Assembly: GCA_006538405.1 (NCBI GenBank)
Contig: BJKQ01000007.1
Coordinates: 2,108,001-2,172,000, forward strand
Source of the DNA: Hansfordia pulvinata
Lineage: Eukaryota > Ascomycota > Sordariomycetes > Xylariales
Reading direction: 5' to 3'
Length of the DNA stretch: 64,000 nucleotides
This document shows, one piece after another, positions 24,711 through 35,678 of this stretch (position 1 is the first letter of the stretch; every line of letters begins with the position of its first letter). A program made the position numbers and the translations under genes. Under the pieces are notes generated by a model, which had not been told where the DNA came from, ran no database searches, and saw only the letters and a program-made list of their open reading frames with translations.

Positions 24711-25560
24711 CACCCCTCCAAGCGGCTGCAATGCTGGCTGTGGGCGTCCTCCCCTCCATTCATCATTCATCATGCACCGCCCTTTCCCTCCCTGCGCCTG
24801 CGCGCGTAGCTCGACGAATCGCTAGTCGCAGGGACCCCTCATCGTGGCCGCGCGCGCAGGGCCACCGGTCCTGTCCTACGCATCCGAAGAGGCCGCAGGC
24901 AGCAAGCATAGGACTCCATGGGTACCTTGTGGCCCGTCCTCTCCTTCTCGTCTTGGCTGCCTGCGTCGTCAGTGGAGCCTCGTCTCGTATGTGGGAATTA
25001 GGTACGGAGCTGGGCGGTCGGGGCCCAGCGTCTCCCGCTTCTCCTCGCCAAAGGAGCTGTCTTCATCATGGGGCGCAATTCCCTGGCACGATAGGCAATG
25101 GTCTAGGTAGAGTGAAACTGCAAAAAGTGGTGTATTGTAGTTCTTGCTTGCGGCGCCTCGGCGGCGCCATTCCCGTCCTTTCCCTCTTGCAAACGCCGTC
25201 GTCACTGTATATATGTCTGCAAAGCCCAGCAATAAAAAAACAGGGTATCAATCACCCACCACCATGGCGGGGTGTACAAACAAAAGCCGGATCCATAAAA
25301 CGACCTCCCAACACCAGCCGACCGCTTATCCAGTCATGCAACCAAACTGCCCAGATGCCACTGCCAACATCGACCCCCCAAGAGAGAAGGGTGCGAGATG
25401 CCTCCCAAAAAGAAAATGCCAAATGTGCTTCTAAAATATGCCCTCGGCCCGCTAAATGCTCCCGAATAAGATCCCAATGTCGTGATTATACGTAAAATAG
25501 AGAAGGTAGAAGATGAAGGTGGGTCAGGGTTCCGCGAATGGGCCCCGGCATGTCGGAGGC

Positions 25561-27467
25561 CTACTGAGACATCTCCATCATGCGCTGGATCTGCTCGTCT
25601 GTCGGGTCGTCCGAGATCCATGTGCCCTTCTCTTCGTCGGTGGCGTTGAGGAATCCTTCCGCGCGCTTCATCGTGTTGATGTCGAGGTCCGTCACGTAAG
25701 ACTTGTCATCGCCGAGCTGGATGCGGACTTCGTGCTCCGTGGACAGCATCATGTCGTCCTTGGCCAGGCGCCGGGGGCCGTCAAACACGGTCATGACCCG
25801 CTTCTTCATGGTCATCTGGCCCTTGTCGAAGCCCCACGAAGACGGGTAATCGCGCCTGTTCTTGCGGCTCTTGCTCTTGGTGTTGAGCGGCACGCCACCA
25901 CGGGAATGCGTCATGCCCCCAGACTTGTGCACACCGTTGACGGGGTTCGTCTTCTTGGGGGAGTTGATCTTCTTCTTGGAGTCCTCGGTCGCATCGTCAT
26001 CCTCCATCATGTCGTCCTCCTCGTCCTCGTCAGACATGGTGGAGCTCTGCGGCGTCGTGAGGGGCAGCTGGTTCTTCTCCAGGGTGTCGTGTACTTCGCG
26101 GTCGTTCTCCACCTCAGCCAGGCGCTGCGCATTGATGGCCTCGGCCGGGTCCTCCTGCTGCACGATGCGCAGAACACAGTCGTCCAAATGCTCGTAGAAG
26201 TCCTGCGCGTTGGCAAATGTGGCAGAGCAGGTGGAACACTTGCCAGTAGCGTCGGGGGCGTAGCCAGTCAGCTTCTTGCCGCTGTTGACGGCAGCCGAGG
26301 CCTTCTTGCGGCTGTTAGGGGGCGTCTGCTCGACGCCGTGCACGGCCGTAAGATGACGCTTGAAGACGTCGGCGCGGTTGAATGACTTCTCGGCGGCGGA
26401 TCCAGATCCCGGGCAGAAGCCACAGACCATGGTGCCCTTGTAGTGGGTCAGGGTGTGCCTGTTTTTGTCGTACTTGCGGGCGAATCCCTTGATGTGGTAA
26501 TCGCACGTCTGGATGGGGCACTTCTCGGGGCGCTCGGTTTGGTGCGTCAACATGTGCGCCTTGAGATCCTTGAAGGTCTTGCCGCAATCGGGGTGAGGGC
26601 AGCGCTGCTTCTCCCGGGACTCGTCTCCGCTGTAACCAAAGTCATGCGAGCCGTGAGAAGACTGGAAAGAAGAGAGGCTGGGCCGTCTGCCAACTGGCTG
26701 CGGGACAGAGAAGGGGCCGAATTGCGCGTAGTTCTGGATGTAGGGGGACTGGCTCTCGTGTCGCTGGCCGGGGGCCGGAGATGTCGGGCCAGACAGAGCT
26801 GGCGACATGGGGTAGGGGTTGTGGGGGGAAAAAGCATTCTCGTAGCCGGGCATGGGCGGTGCCATGGGCCCGCGAATCTCGGGGTGAATCAGAGAAGGGT
26901 CTGGATGAGATTGCGCAGTCAGTAAACCATTGCACTCGTGGTCAAACAGCCCATACTGGGAGGCTGCCCGAGAATCGCCAGCAAGCATCTGTTTGGACTC
27001 ACCGACAAAACCGGGTTTGGGGTCATAGGACATGGTGTAGTCTTCCATACCTGGCCCGGAGTAGTACTCGGTTCCGTTGAAGTATTCGCCCTGGCCAACA
27101 ATTGAAGGGTTGGCGGCGAAGCCGGGGTGCTGGTACTCAGGCATGTACGCCAGCTGGCCGTTGTTGGAGTGAGGAGAGCCAACGGTGGACGAGGGCGCCG
27201 AGGGCGCAGATGTCGTCGACAGGCTCGAGGGCATGCGCATGTCGCCCTCTTCGGGGAGGTGGTGCCCCTGTGCATCATGTACTCCTGGTAGGCAGCTCCG
27301 TCGTAGGCGTGCGCCTGTGCGAACCCGAAAGTGTCCGGGTGCGGGTTCATGTCCATGGGGGGTGAAGCGTAGGCCGCGTGCGCGGGGGGCTCGGGGTACA
27401 ACATGAAGTCCTGCTCGTTTGTAGAGCGCGGGAACATGTGGAAAGTGCGCTCAGCCATCACAGCCAT
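25561..27467 (-). CDS. C2H2 zinc-finger regulator, one-base frame break near N terminus
   Basis: This is a likely DNA-binding transcription regulator of the nucleus. The main frame runs from about 27270 down to the TAG at 25561-25563. In order it has a disordered Pro/Ser/Gly/Tyr-rich N-terminal half and three C2H2-like fingers (about 26300-26600): CPHPDC...HMLTH, CPIQTC...HTLTH and CGFC...HLTAVH. A fourth, C2HC-type finger follows (CSTC...HLDDC, about 26180-26240). Next come an acidic stretch (DEDEEDDMMEDDD), a KKK...RKNRR basic patch and a C-terminal block starting RRDYPSSWGFDKGQMTMKKR. The last block feels strongly conserved in Pezizomycotina, but that is memory, not a search. The ATG at 27467 opens a coding-like N terminus (MAERTFHMFPRS) whose frame stops matching the rest at about 27270, after roughly 66 residues. 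No GT-AG intron fits, so one base seems to be missing from the sequence or gene. If the upper start is wrong, the protein begins at the ATG at 27240 (559 aa). Confidence 0.85.
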
Positions 27468-27503
27468 GCCGTCGACCTTTGGCGGTGGGCGCGCGCTGGG
27501 GAT

Positions 27504-27621
27504 CTGCGGTGGAGATGGGGGAGACTAGTTTCTTGAATGAACCAGACTGTTGTCACGCAAGACGCCTGATCTTGCAGTTAGAATGGAGTGGCCGACACAG
27601 CAGACAACCGGCGCAACTTAC
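27504..27621 (-). other. Probable 5'UTR intron of the zinc-finger gene
   Basis: Reading the minus strand, a CCTAT|GTAAGT donor at 27621 and a pyrimidine-rich CTCCACCGCAG acceptor ending at 27504 bound a 118-nt segment, 36 bases before the ATG at 27467. No ATG is visible in the preceding 80 bases, so the intron would lie in the leader. Confidence 0.6.
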
Positions 27622-29004
27622 ATAGGGATATCGACTGCTTGGAGTGGCGGGGGGTGAAATATTTGAGAAAAAGCCGTTGGGGGGGGCGTCGTCCGCGGGG
27701 TGGAGGTGTGGGCGAGCGACTATTATAACAATCCAAGTAGGAAAGCGGCTAAGGCGGCTGTGCGAGTATTCGGCCAAGGGGTGCGAGTTGGTGTCTTGTC
27801 CTTCTTCCTCCCGCGTCGCCAATGCCTAGGACCGATATTTCTTTTCGGTCTTGGTAGTGTGCTTCGGGTTTAATGAGCAGCCCGTGGAGCGGAAGATGGC
27901 CGGGTGTGCTGGGCAGAACCGGAGGGGCGGGTGTTGAAAGAAGAGTGAGGCTGTGCGGTGGAGAGATAAGGTAGTAAAGCTGTGCACGAGGAGGCTCCGG
28001 GAGGGGGATCCGGAGAGCTTATAATATAAGTGAAGTCGTCTGGTGATAGAGGCAACGAAGGGGGCCGTTGGGAAGGTTTGGGGGCATCAGGCCTCATATA
28101 CATATCTCCAGTCGAGCGCGCCTACTGCATACGTCGGGTGGGATAGACCAGACCCGTCTGTGAGGTAGAGGTAGCTGCGACCCAGAGCCATGCGGTGCGG
28201 TGGGCGCAGGGGAGGGAGGCACGGTGCGGTGCGTTGCGGTACGGTACGGGGGATAGGTACCTAGCGCGCCCCGTAGCGTGCTCGCTCGTACATGGCGTAG
28301 CCGCGTCTGCGTCCCTCCCTCTGTGAGCCAGGGCCCACGGGGGGTGGGCTGCGTGTACTGGAAGGGCGCGTCCCCAGCGCGGCAGGGTACGGTACGGATA
28401 CTCGTCCTGCCACGACGAGCTGGCTGCCGTTTGCCGGGCGTCCGACAGTATGGCGGGTAGCACCCATGTCCGGGCCCGATCGCAAGCACGTACAACAAGC
28501 GTACCCCCGGGGCCCTGTCACTCCTGCCCTACGAGAAGGCAGGAATGGAGCACAGATACCTGCACAAAAGGGCGCCCTGTCCCGGCCAGTCCTGGCCATC
28601 GCAGTCCTGGGCCGCCATGGACTGGGGTTCGCAGAGCAGGTACAGGAGACCAAAGTACCGATTCCGCCACCAAGCAGCACGAGCCATCGCCCAGGAGGAG
28701 AGCCTCGACGAGTATACCCAGGGGGCAACTCCTGGTGCAGTACTCCCACTCGGATGGGTCGTGGATCTGGGTGGATTGTCGCAGGGCAGACAGGATCTGT
28801 GTGCAAGTCAAAAGGAGGCGGTATCTAGACCAGCGCATCGCGGAATGATCAGGGGTCCGGGTAGGGATCATGTCTGACCAGACTCCTCGTTACCATTGCA
28901 GCTTGTACCCTCAGCGGTACAGGCCCCTTAGCGTGTCCTGGACGACGTGGATCGCGGGCCCGTCACCACCCTGCTAAGCCGGTTCGAGATTTCTGAGGAG
29001 GTGT

Positions 29005-29023
29005 GGGGGGGGGGGGGGGGGGG
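29005..29023. repeat. Homopolymer G19
   Basis: Nineteen consecutive G residues in spacer DNA. Confidence 0.95.
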
Positions 29024-32000
29024 CGTCGACGTTGCTGGCTGTGAGGGGCGTAGGAGGACTATGTGGAGAGGGGGGGTGCAAAGTGGAATGGATGGGTGTG
29101 GGGTCGTCCAAGAGACCAGGTCTAAGTCCAGTACGGAGGTACTTCTGGCAGCCACAGGGCATGGATCCAGCGCGGCACATTTTGTACGATTTGGGTCAGA
29201 GCCGTGCCACTGGCGGTGCTGGAGACGTGGGCTCGGAATGCTTCCATGGTGTCCGGGGGTGCAGGTGGTCAGTGCAGACCTAACCAGAAGTGCGAGTACC
29301 CTTGGGGGCACTGAGAGGCTGGTGGAGCCAGTACAGAGATACCTCCCGCGAGTCTGTGCTCCATCTCTGCCCACGGTGCCACGGTGCTTGTCCAATGGCC
29401 CCAGTAAGTCACTTGGCAATGCGCTTGCCGGTTCAGGCCTAGAGGGCCAGCGCCTATGCTCGGTTCCACCGCCTGGTGTCGACGGGGGCCGCCAGTGGCT
29501 CATCCCGGTCGACCCATCCCATCCAATCCATGCATGGGTGGATGGGATGTCCTTATCCAAGGCGTGTATGTACCCAGGACTCGCGAAAGCACGGGCTACT
29601 GGGGAGGCGGGACGACTTGATGGACATGTGTCGTACGAGTAGGTGAGGCCCATGTACCGACCGCTCCGTCCCGCGACGACTTGGCGGGCGCATTGCATAG
29701 TCGCGGGTACGGATGATTCAGTCACTCGTACGCGTACACGTTGTGCTCTTGACCCTCTCAGGATTCGCCTACAAGGGGTACAAGTAGGTCAGTTCTGCGA
29801 CGGACGGAAAGTCGCCGCTTCGCCTCCGTCGTCGTTGTCGTCGTCGTCGTCGCCGCCGCCTCGCCTTCGTAGCCCTCCCCCCCCCCCCCGAATAACTGTT
29901 CAGGCCAGGGGACGGCCGACACACCAGCAGAGCAGGCGGCGCATCCTGGCCTATAATGTCTGGAGGCAAAAGGGCACGCCATCTTGGTCGGGGGCGAGTC
30001 TGAGCAGGCCGGTCCCTGTGCTCGACCTCGCCGGCAATGGGCGCTGATGCGGTGGGAAGCAGACGAAACCAGCATTGTGCATTGTACCCGTACGAGTAGT
30101 AAGACGAAAGCGGGACGGACACACTGGGGCCCGGAGGAGATTGCAGCAGAAAGCGGCCAGTACGAGAGGACCACGACGGTCACCCGACAGCCAGCCAGTG
30201 TGGCCGCCGTCTGATCTTGTGATTGGCTGCTAAGCGCTGGAGGCCGAGGGCTCCTTTCCGGGTGCGATTGCTCGGACGGACGAGACGAAGACCTATCCGT
30301 ACACACATACTCGTACCTATCGAGTTGCCTACTTAACTTAACTTAGGTTCCAAGGTCGCAAGGTGAACTACGAGTATTTGCAAAGTGGCGGACCCATCGT
30401 CTCTCGCCCGCCTGGTCACATCACATCCAATGCGCCCGAGGAGATTTGCGGCCCTTTTGTCGCGCATCCACGCGCAGCCAGCGGGTGCTACGCCGGGTAT
30501 CGCGCATTCCGGATTGGCATGCCCCAAGCAAGGCGCCAAGGTACAGGAATTCACAGAGGCGCGATTATTAATGATACTCGTATAAGCTGCCGGCTTGGCC
30601 CAGAGCATCCGACTCCCTTGGCCTGCCTGCTAGTTAGACAATGGGCATCGCCGCCGCGCTGAGTCCATCACCTTGGCCAACATGGTCGCAGGACTCGTTG
30701 GTGGGCTCGGAGGTACGGTAGGTAGCTAATAGTGCAGGCAGGCAGGCAGGTACTCGTGTCGGAAGGTCACGTAGATCCGTAGATCAAACGAAAAGTAAGG
30801 TACGATTCGTACGAGTAGAGAGATACGGTAGGCACCTACCTACCCGATACCTTATTATTTACCCGGGCCACCACTCGTACTCATGCGTTCACGTACCTCC
30901 CTCCACCTACCTGTGTACGTCCATGGACCAAGACCATCGCCGGCATTGGCACTGCCGGTGACTGGCCCGGCCGGGCTGACGAGCGGGACGTTATGCTGGC
31001 CTGGCGCCTTGGGGGACGCCGTCGCCTTGAGTTAGATGTACTTAGAGTGCATGTACACGTATGAGTGCAGGCACGCAGGGTCTCTTGGCGCAGATCCATG
31101 GATGGCCAACTGCATGCAAGTAGGTATCTTAAGGCAAGCGGACACTGCAGACTCTTTAGGTCACTTGCCTTCCCATGCTTAAGGTGTATGGTAAGTAGGG
31201 ACACACGCATTCACTTCACGTGGAATCTCTTTCTCCCGGCCTCTCCATGGGATGGGTTGCAGAGACCAGGCCCCGCTTGGCGGGCTCGGGTTGTATCGAC
31301 GCGGCACCTGTCAGCTGCGTGTCTTGCTAGCAGCATGATTACGAATATCACGGCAATCATACCACTCAAGTTCCTGGTATATTCGGCAACGAGGACCCGC
31401 CTTGAGGACGCCTGGTGTGAGTACATTAGGTAGATACGAGCACTCGTAAGAAGACTGGTCGTAATAATAGACACAGCGTTGCAATGGCTCGCAACAAGCT
31501 CGCGCCGCTGTTGCTGCTGCTGGCTTGTGTGAACACGGAGCCTTTCCGCAATCTGGCCGGCCGACCTCACCTGACCCGACCCGGCTGGGTGATGCTGGCT
31601 ATCGAGATTACTCTGATGGCAAGCTGTCTCAAAGTCAACGGGGACCGGGGGGGCGGGGCGCGTTGGCGATGCTCGGCATGAACTGAGTTTGGCCATGGTG
31701 CAGGACCGGGTCTGATCTGCATCTTACATCTTACCTATCAATAGATGTACGTACGTCAGGGCGGGCAAACCTCCAGCCAGCCCGTGGCGGATCATCGCCG
31801 GGTAGCGGCCCTCTCTGCTGGCGAACGTAGGCCGGTCCGGGTGCGAGACGGGCATGCCATGCTTCCCTGACCCTCCCATGATGATGCCGGGGCTTCGTGG
31901 GAGGAGGCGGGAATGGAAGCACGCGTGGTCGCGCCTCTGGCACCATGGAGATCATGCACCTCGCCACCCTCGCGACCCCCATCCCTGTCCGCCCGTCCTG

Positions 32001-32974
32001 TGCCTCCATGCCCCTGGCAGCAAGGGTATTGGGGGATGGCGGCATTCCCGACCCGGGTCGAGGTCCGTGAAGCAGCATCGAATATTCCTCGACCTCCGAT
32101 TGCTGATGGGTACGAGTGTGACCCGACCCTCTCTCTGGGTTGCCGTACCCCCTCCCCTCCCCTCCCCACTGGCTTTGCTTCCTTCCCCTCCCTCCCTAAA
32201 GCAGGAGCCCAATCACCAGCCATCAGGCGTCTTGGAGACGTCCTACTCGTACAAGCAGGACGAAGAGATGGGGGCAACCACGGCAGGGTCGCCCTGTTTT
32301 CCCAGCTCTGGCGGCTTGTCTCACCTCAGAGCATGAAGAGCTGCTATTGGGGGAGGGAGGCGGGGGGCAGGGCACCCGAATCACGTACGCACGTGTGCTC
32401 ACACGAGCACGGTACGTACTCGCATGTCAGAGGCGCATTGGAGTATTGCCCTGGAATAAGCGCGCTGTTGCACGCCGGCGTCGTACCTTTGCCTTATGAT
32501 TACTCAGGATGCTCACCTACCTACCACTTTACAAGTACATACTAGCCTTAGGTAGCTGGGTCCACGGTGAGAGACAGGTACCTGAGGTGGAAATCTAGTA
32601 TGGGGGAGGTGGTGTGGCAGCTAGGTGACTTGGCACCGTTGATGACAATGGCGGACGATGGTGATGATGATGATGATGCTGCTTATGGCAGATGATCCGG
32701 GGTGGTCCTGCGAGTATACCTACCGCCCGGCCGAGTGAGTGCACGCGCGCATCGGGTGCCCTAGCGTGCCTGGTTTCCGTCCGGGGGGCCGGCCACTTTG
32801 ATGACTGCAAGCGAGCGAGCGAGTGCTTTCGTTCTGATCGTCGCTGGGCACAGCCTCGCATGCAAGCGCGCAACCGCAGCGCACCCATGCGGGGAGTGCA
32901 GCGAGCGACGGCGCCGGCGCCGGCGAAAGAGGCGCCCGCAGCGTGGCAGGGCAATTAAGCTTTTGGGGCCGGTG

Positions 32975-32995
32975 TACTCGTACGAGTTACTCGTA
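32975..32995. repeat. TACTCGT-ACGAGT-TACTCGTA triple inverted word
   Basis: Three adjacent copies of the dispersed word in alternating orientation form overlapping palindromes. This is one of the densest instances in the window. Confidence 0.9.
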
Positions 32996-33514
32996 TCTGA
33001 CAGCAGCCCTTCGGTATTCGAGCGGGACGCACTCCTGCTACGAAACGAGTACGTACCGTACCTACCTGAGACCTTACGAGTATGTGCCTTCCACCGCACC
33101 TGCTGTTGCTGTTCCGTATCTCAAGTACTCGTACGCGTACCTCTCACCCGGCAATCACCACGGCTCGCGAGGAGGTGATCAACCATCCCTCCTCCCTCGG
33201 ACTGGAGATGCGAGTACTCGCAGATAGACCCGATGCCCCTCTGATAGGTACCTCTTTTGAGCGAATTCGATGCATCGAATACCCAATGGACCAGAGGCCG
33301 AATGGAGCTATAGGAACGAGCAGCAGGGCAGGCGGGCCGGGCGAGGCGCTAGCCTGGTGAGGCGCGAGGCGGGCATGCGTGCCGGTCAGGCACTTGAGGC
33401 TATTCGGGCCAGGCGGCGCTAGAGTCAATCTGGATAATAACCCCCGCGATGGCGCGTTCGAATCGAGTAAAGACAGACGAGAGACTGGGGTCTGGAAGCG
33501 CCGCATTCACAAAG

Positions 33515-33518
<4 letters not shown>

Positions 33519-33553
<35 letters not shown>
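33519..33553. repeat. (GA)n microsatellite
   Basis: Seventeen GA units in spacer DNA. Confidence 0.95.
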
Positions 33554-33555
<2 letters not shown>

Positions 33556-34340
33556 GCATATTCGTAAGGGCAGTGCTGCAAGGCGCCTGGCCTGTCCGTC
33601 CGCGGCTGCATCCACTCGCCCACCGAGTCCCCGTGTATCTGGCTGCATGGATGCATCTGCATGCACTCCGTAGGCATGGACGTACGACTGGAGCAGATGA
33701 GTCGTGGCTGTCCACCCGCCGTTACCCGTTACCTTCGTACGAGTATCGACGGGCAGTCTTCAATTAGGACCGGGGACCGCTCGTGCAGCTGGGCAGATCC
33801 GTAGGAGCTAATCCGTCCGTGTGGTCGCGGTCCGGACGACGGTCGAGGTCCAGAGGTCGAGGTGCGGTGCCACGCTGAGGTGAGTGGGGTCCAGTACTCG
33901 CACCTCCGGCTACCACCTGCTTGGATGGATGGATGCGTGCCACGTGATAGCTGTGCCGTAATGGATGGTTCGCGCAGTCATCTTCTCTGTTAGGTACTCG
34001 CCGTACCGTCAACTGTCCACCAGTCTCGGCGCATCTTCTGTTCTGAACCTCATACATAGGTACCTTGATAGCCTTGGAGATGCCGTGGACCGATGCCATC
34101 GTCGAAACGCAATGAGTAAGGTAGGTACCTAGGTGTCTAGGTACGTGAACGCCAAGATGCTCTGTACCAAGGTACTGGGTAGCATTGTCCGGGTCGGGTT
34201 CAAGATCAGGTCTCGGGTATTGGTTCCCTGACTGACTGACGTACGAGTACGCGTTGCTGATACTTTAGTATCTCATCTCGTGCTGGGTCACGGATGCGAG
34301 CGCGCCGCCTGCCTGAGAGGTTCGTGAGCAGAGAGAGGGG

Positions 34341-34354
34341 TACTCGTACGAGTA
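34341..34354. repeat. Perfect 14-bp palindrome TACTCGTACGAGTA
   Basis: A head-to-head pair of the dispersed word; each half is the reverse complement of the other. Confidence 0.9.
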
Positions 34355-35030
34355 GTCCAAATTCCTCGTGCTGGCATCACGTCTCCACCTACGAGTAGGG
34401 AGGTTTTGTGCGTCGGGTGTGTGTCCGTCTGTTCTGTCCCAGCCAATCGCATGCTTTCGCCCGCCGAACCGGCAGCAGAAGGAGGAGAGACCGCCCTAGT
34501 CCCGTTCAGGCTCTATGCGCCGCCAGAGTCCCCGCCGTTTCAGGGCACGTCGCTGAACCTTCTTCTTCCATGGATGGACGGCCTCCACCCCACACGGTCA
34601 GGCAGGTCTCATCATCAGGTCTCACTGCGTCGAACGTCAGTCAGACGGAATGGCTGGAGGGGAGGGGAGGGGGCCTGCCGGGTCTCGCCCAGCCCGCTGC
34701 CACTTGCTGCTTGGTCCCTCTCGCCGGGCGGCCCGCCCCAAGGCGCAGCAGCTGGGACCTCCTTCACGAGTACGATTCATATTCGTACCAGCATAGCAGC
34801 GCCGTCGGCCCCCATGTCGCAACCTGGCTGCGCAGCCAAGTGCCTCCCCTCCCGCCTCCCTTGGGGCCGCCTGCGAGGTGTTTCGCACATGTCCGAAGAA
34901 CGAGGCGGTCAAGCTGAAGACACGCCGACTGAGACATTTCGGCAGATGCTATGACGAGCCAATCGTCTTACTCACATGAGGACTGACGGCTGCAGGCGGG
35001 GGCCGCCAGTCGGTCGTGAACATTGTCGTC

Positions 35031-35054
35031 GTTGTTGTTGTTGTTGTTGTTGTT
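35031..35054. repeat. (GTT)n microsatellite
   Basis: About eight GTT units, preceded by two GTC units. Confidence 0.9.
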
Positions 35055-35540
35055 TTGGCCATTCACTCAAGGGGGGTCGCTTGGTGCGTACGAGTAAGGT
35101 ATCTTTCAAGACAACGCGCATGAGCCCCCCCGCCCCTCATTGGGTTTGATGAAGCGCAGGCAACAGCCCGAGAGCCAAGGCATACGATAAACAAAAGCAA
35201 GAAGGGGGGTGGGCAGAATCGCGATCTACTCCAGAGTCACCTACATACAAGTAAGTGCACGGAGTATCACACGAATAATCTGGTCGATACGCATTTACGC
35301 GTATTCTCAGTCGCTTGCAAACCCCGCGCATTCGCAACTGGCTTACAGAGATGGCCCACTCGCTCGCTACCTAACCGTGCCGAAGAAGCTAGTGCGTCGC
35401 CGTGCGGACAGAGATGGAGAGAGAGAGAGAGAAAGAGTCACATCCTGACGTAGGGGTTCAAAACTCGGCTCTGCCCGCTGCTGGCTGCGAGGACGGAACG
35501 AGTGCCGTCCCGCAGTCTACGGAGTACCTGACACGCTACG

Positions 35541-35554
35541 TACGAGTACTCGTA
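35541..35554. repeat. Perfect 14-bp palindrome TACGAGTACTCGTA
   Basis: A tail-to-tail pair of the dispersed word. The same palindrome recurs at 35665-35678, only 110 bp away. Confidence 0.9.
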
Positions 35555-35664
35555 CTCGCACGATTGAGGTAAAGTACCTAGAAACCTACACCTACCAAGC
35601 CGGCCCTGCAAATCCCACCACGGGTTGCTGGCAAGCAGCAACTGCTCGTGTTGGCAAGCCCATC

Positions 35665-35678
35665 TACGAGTACTCGTA
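35665..35678. repeat. Perfect 14-bp palindrome TACGAGTACTCGTA
   Basis: Second copy of the palindrome at 35541-35554. Confidence 0.9.

Larger units (their letters stand above)
14116..25560. other. 11.4 kb gene-poor spacer
   Basis: No gene could be supported. The first 300 bases are probably the glycogenin 3'UTR. The block contains a C25 run at 16133-16157, a foldback element at 17819-17947 and a GCTGCTGCTGCT run near 19080-19103. There are (CGAGCCCA)n at 21536-21571, (AATCA)n at 23972-23997, GATGC repeats at 24367-24405 and a long TG/TC tract at 24581-24710. TACGAGTA/TACTCGTA words occur at about 18064, 19073, 19245, 19372, 19963, 19993, 22364 and 22448. Many long open frames exist, but they overlap on both strands, follow local GC or repeats, and show no domain. 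A C/T-rich leader-like block at 16330-16620 is not followed by a convincing coding exon. Confidence 0.6.

Noticed and set aside
27262..27280. Mini-intron to explain the zinc-finger frame break
   Set aside because: The only GT...AG across the break is about 15 nt, far below the minimum fungal intron length.
28928..29725. 265-codon minus and 231-codon plus open frames
   Set aside because: They overlap each other, cross a G19 run and carry no recognisable protein features.
31484..31681. Small ORF with an apparent signal peptide (MARNKLAPLLLLLACV)
   Set aside because: The Leu run comes from a CTGTTGCTGCTGCTGG repeat, the rest is not cysteine-rich or protein-like, and there is no promoter-like leader.
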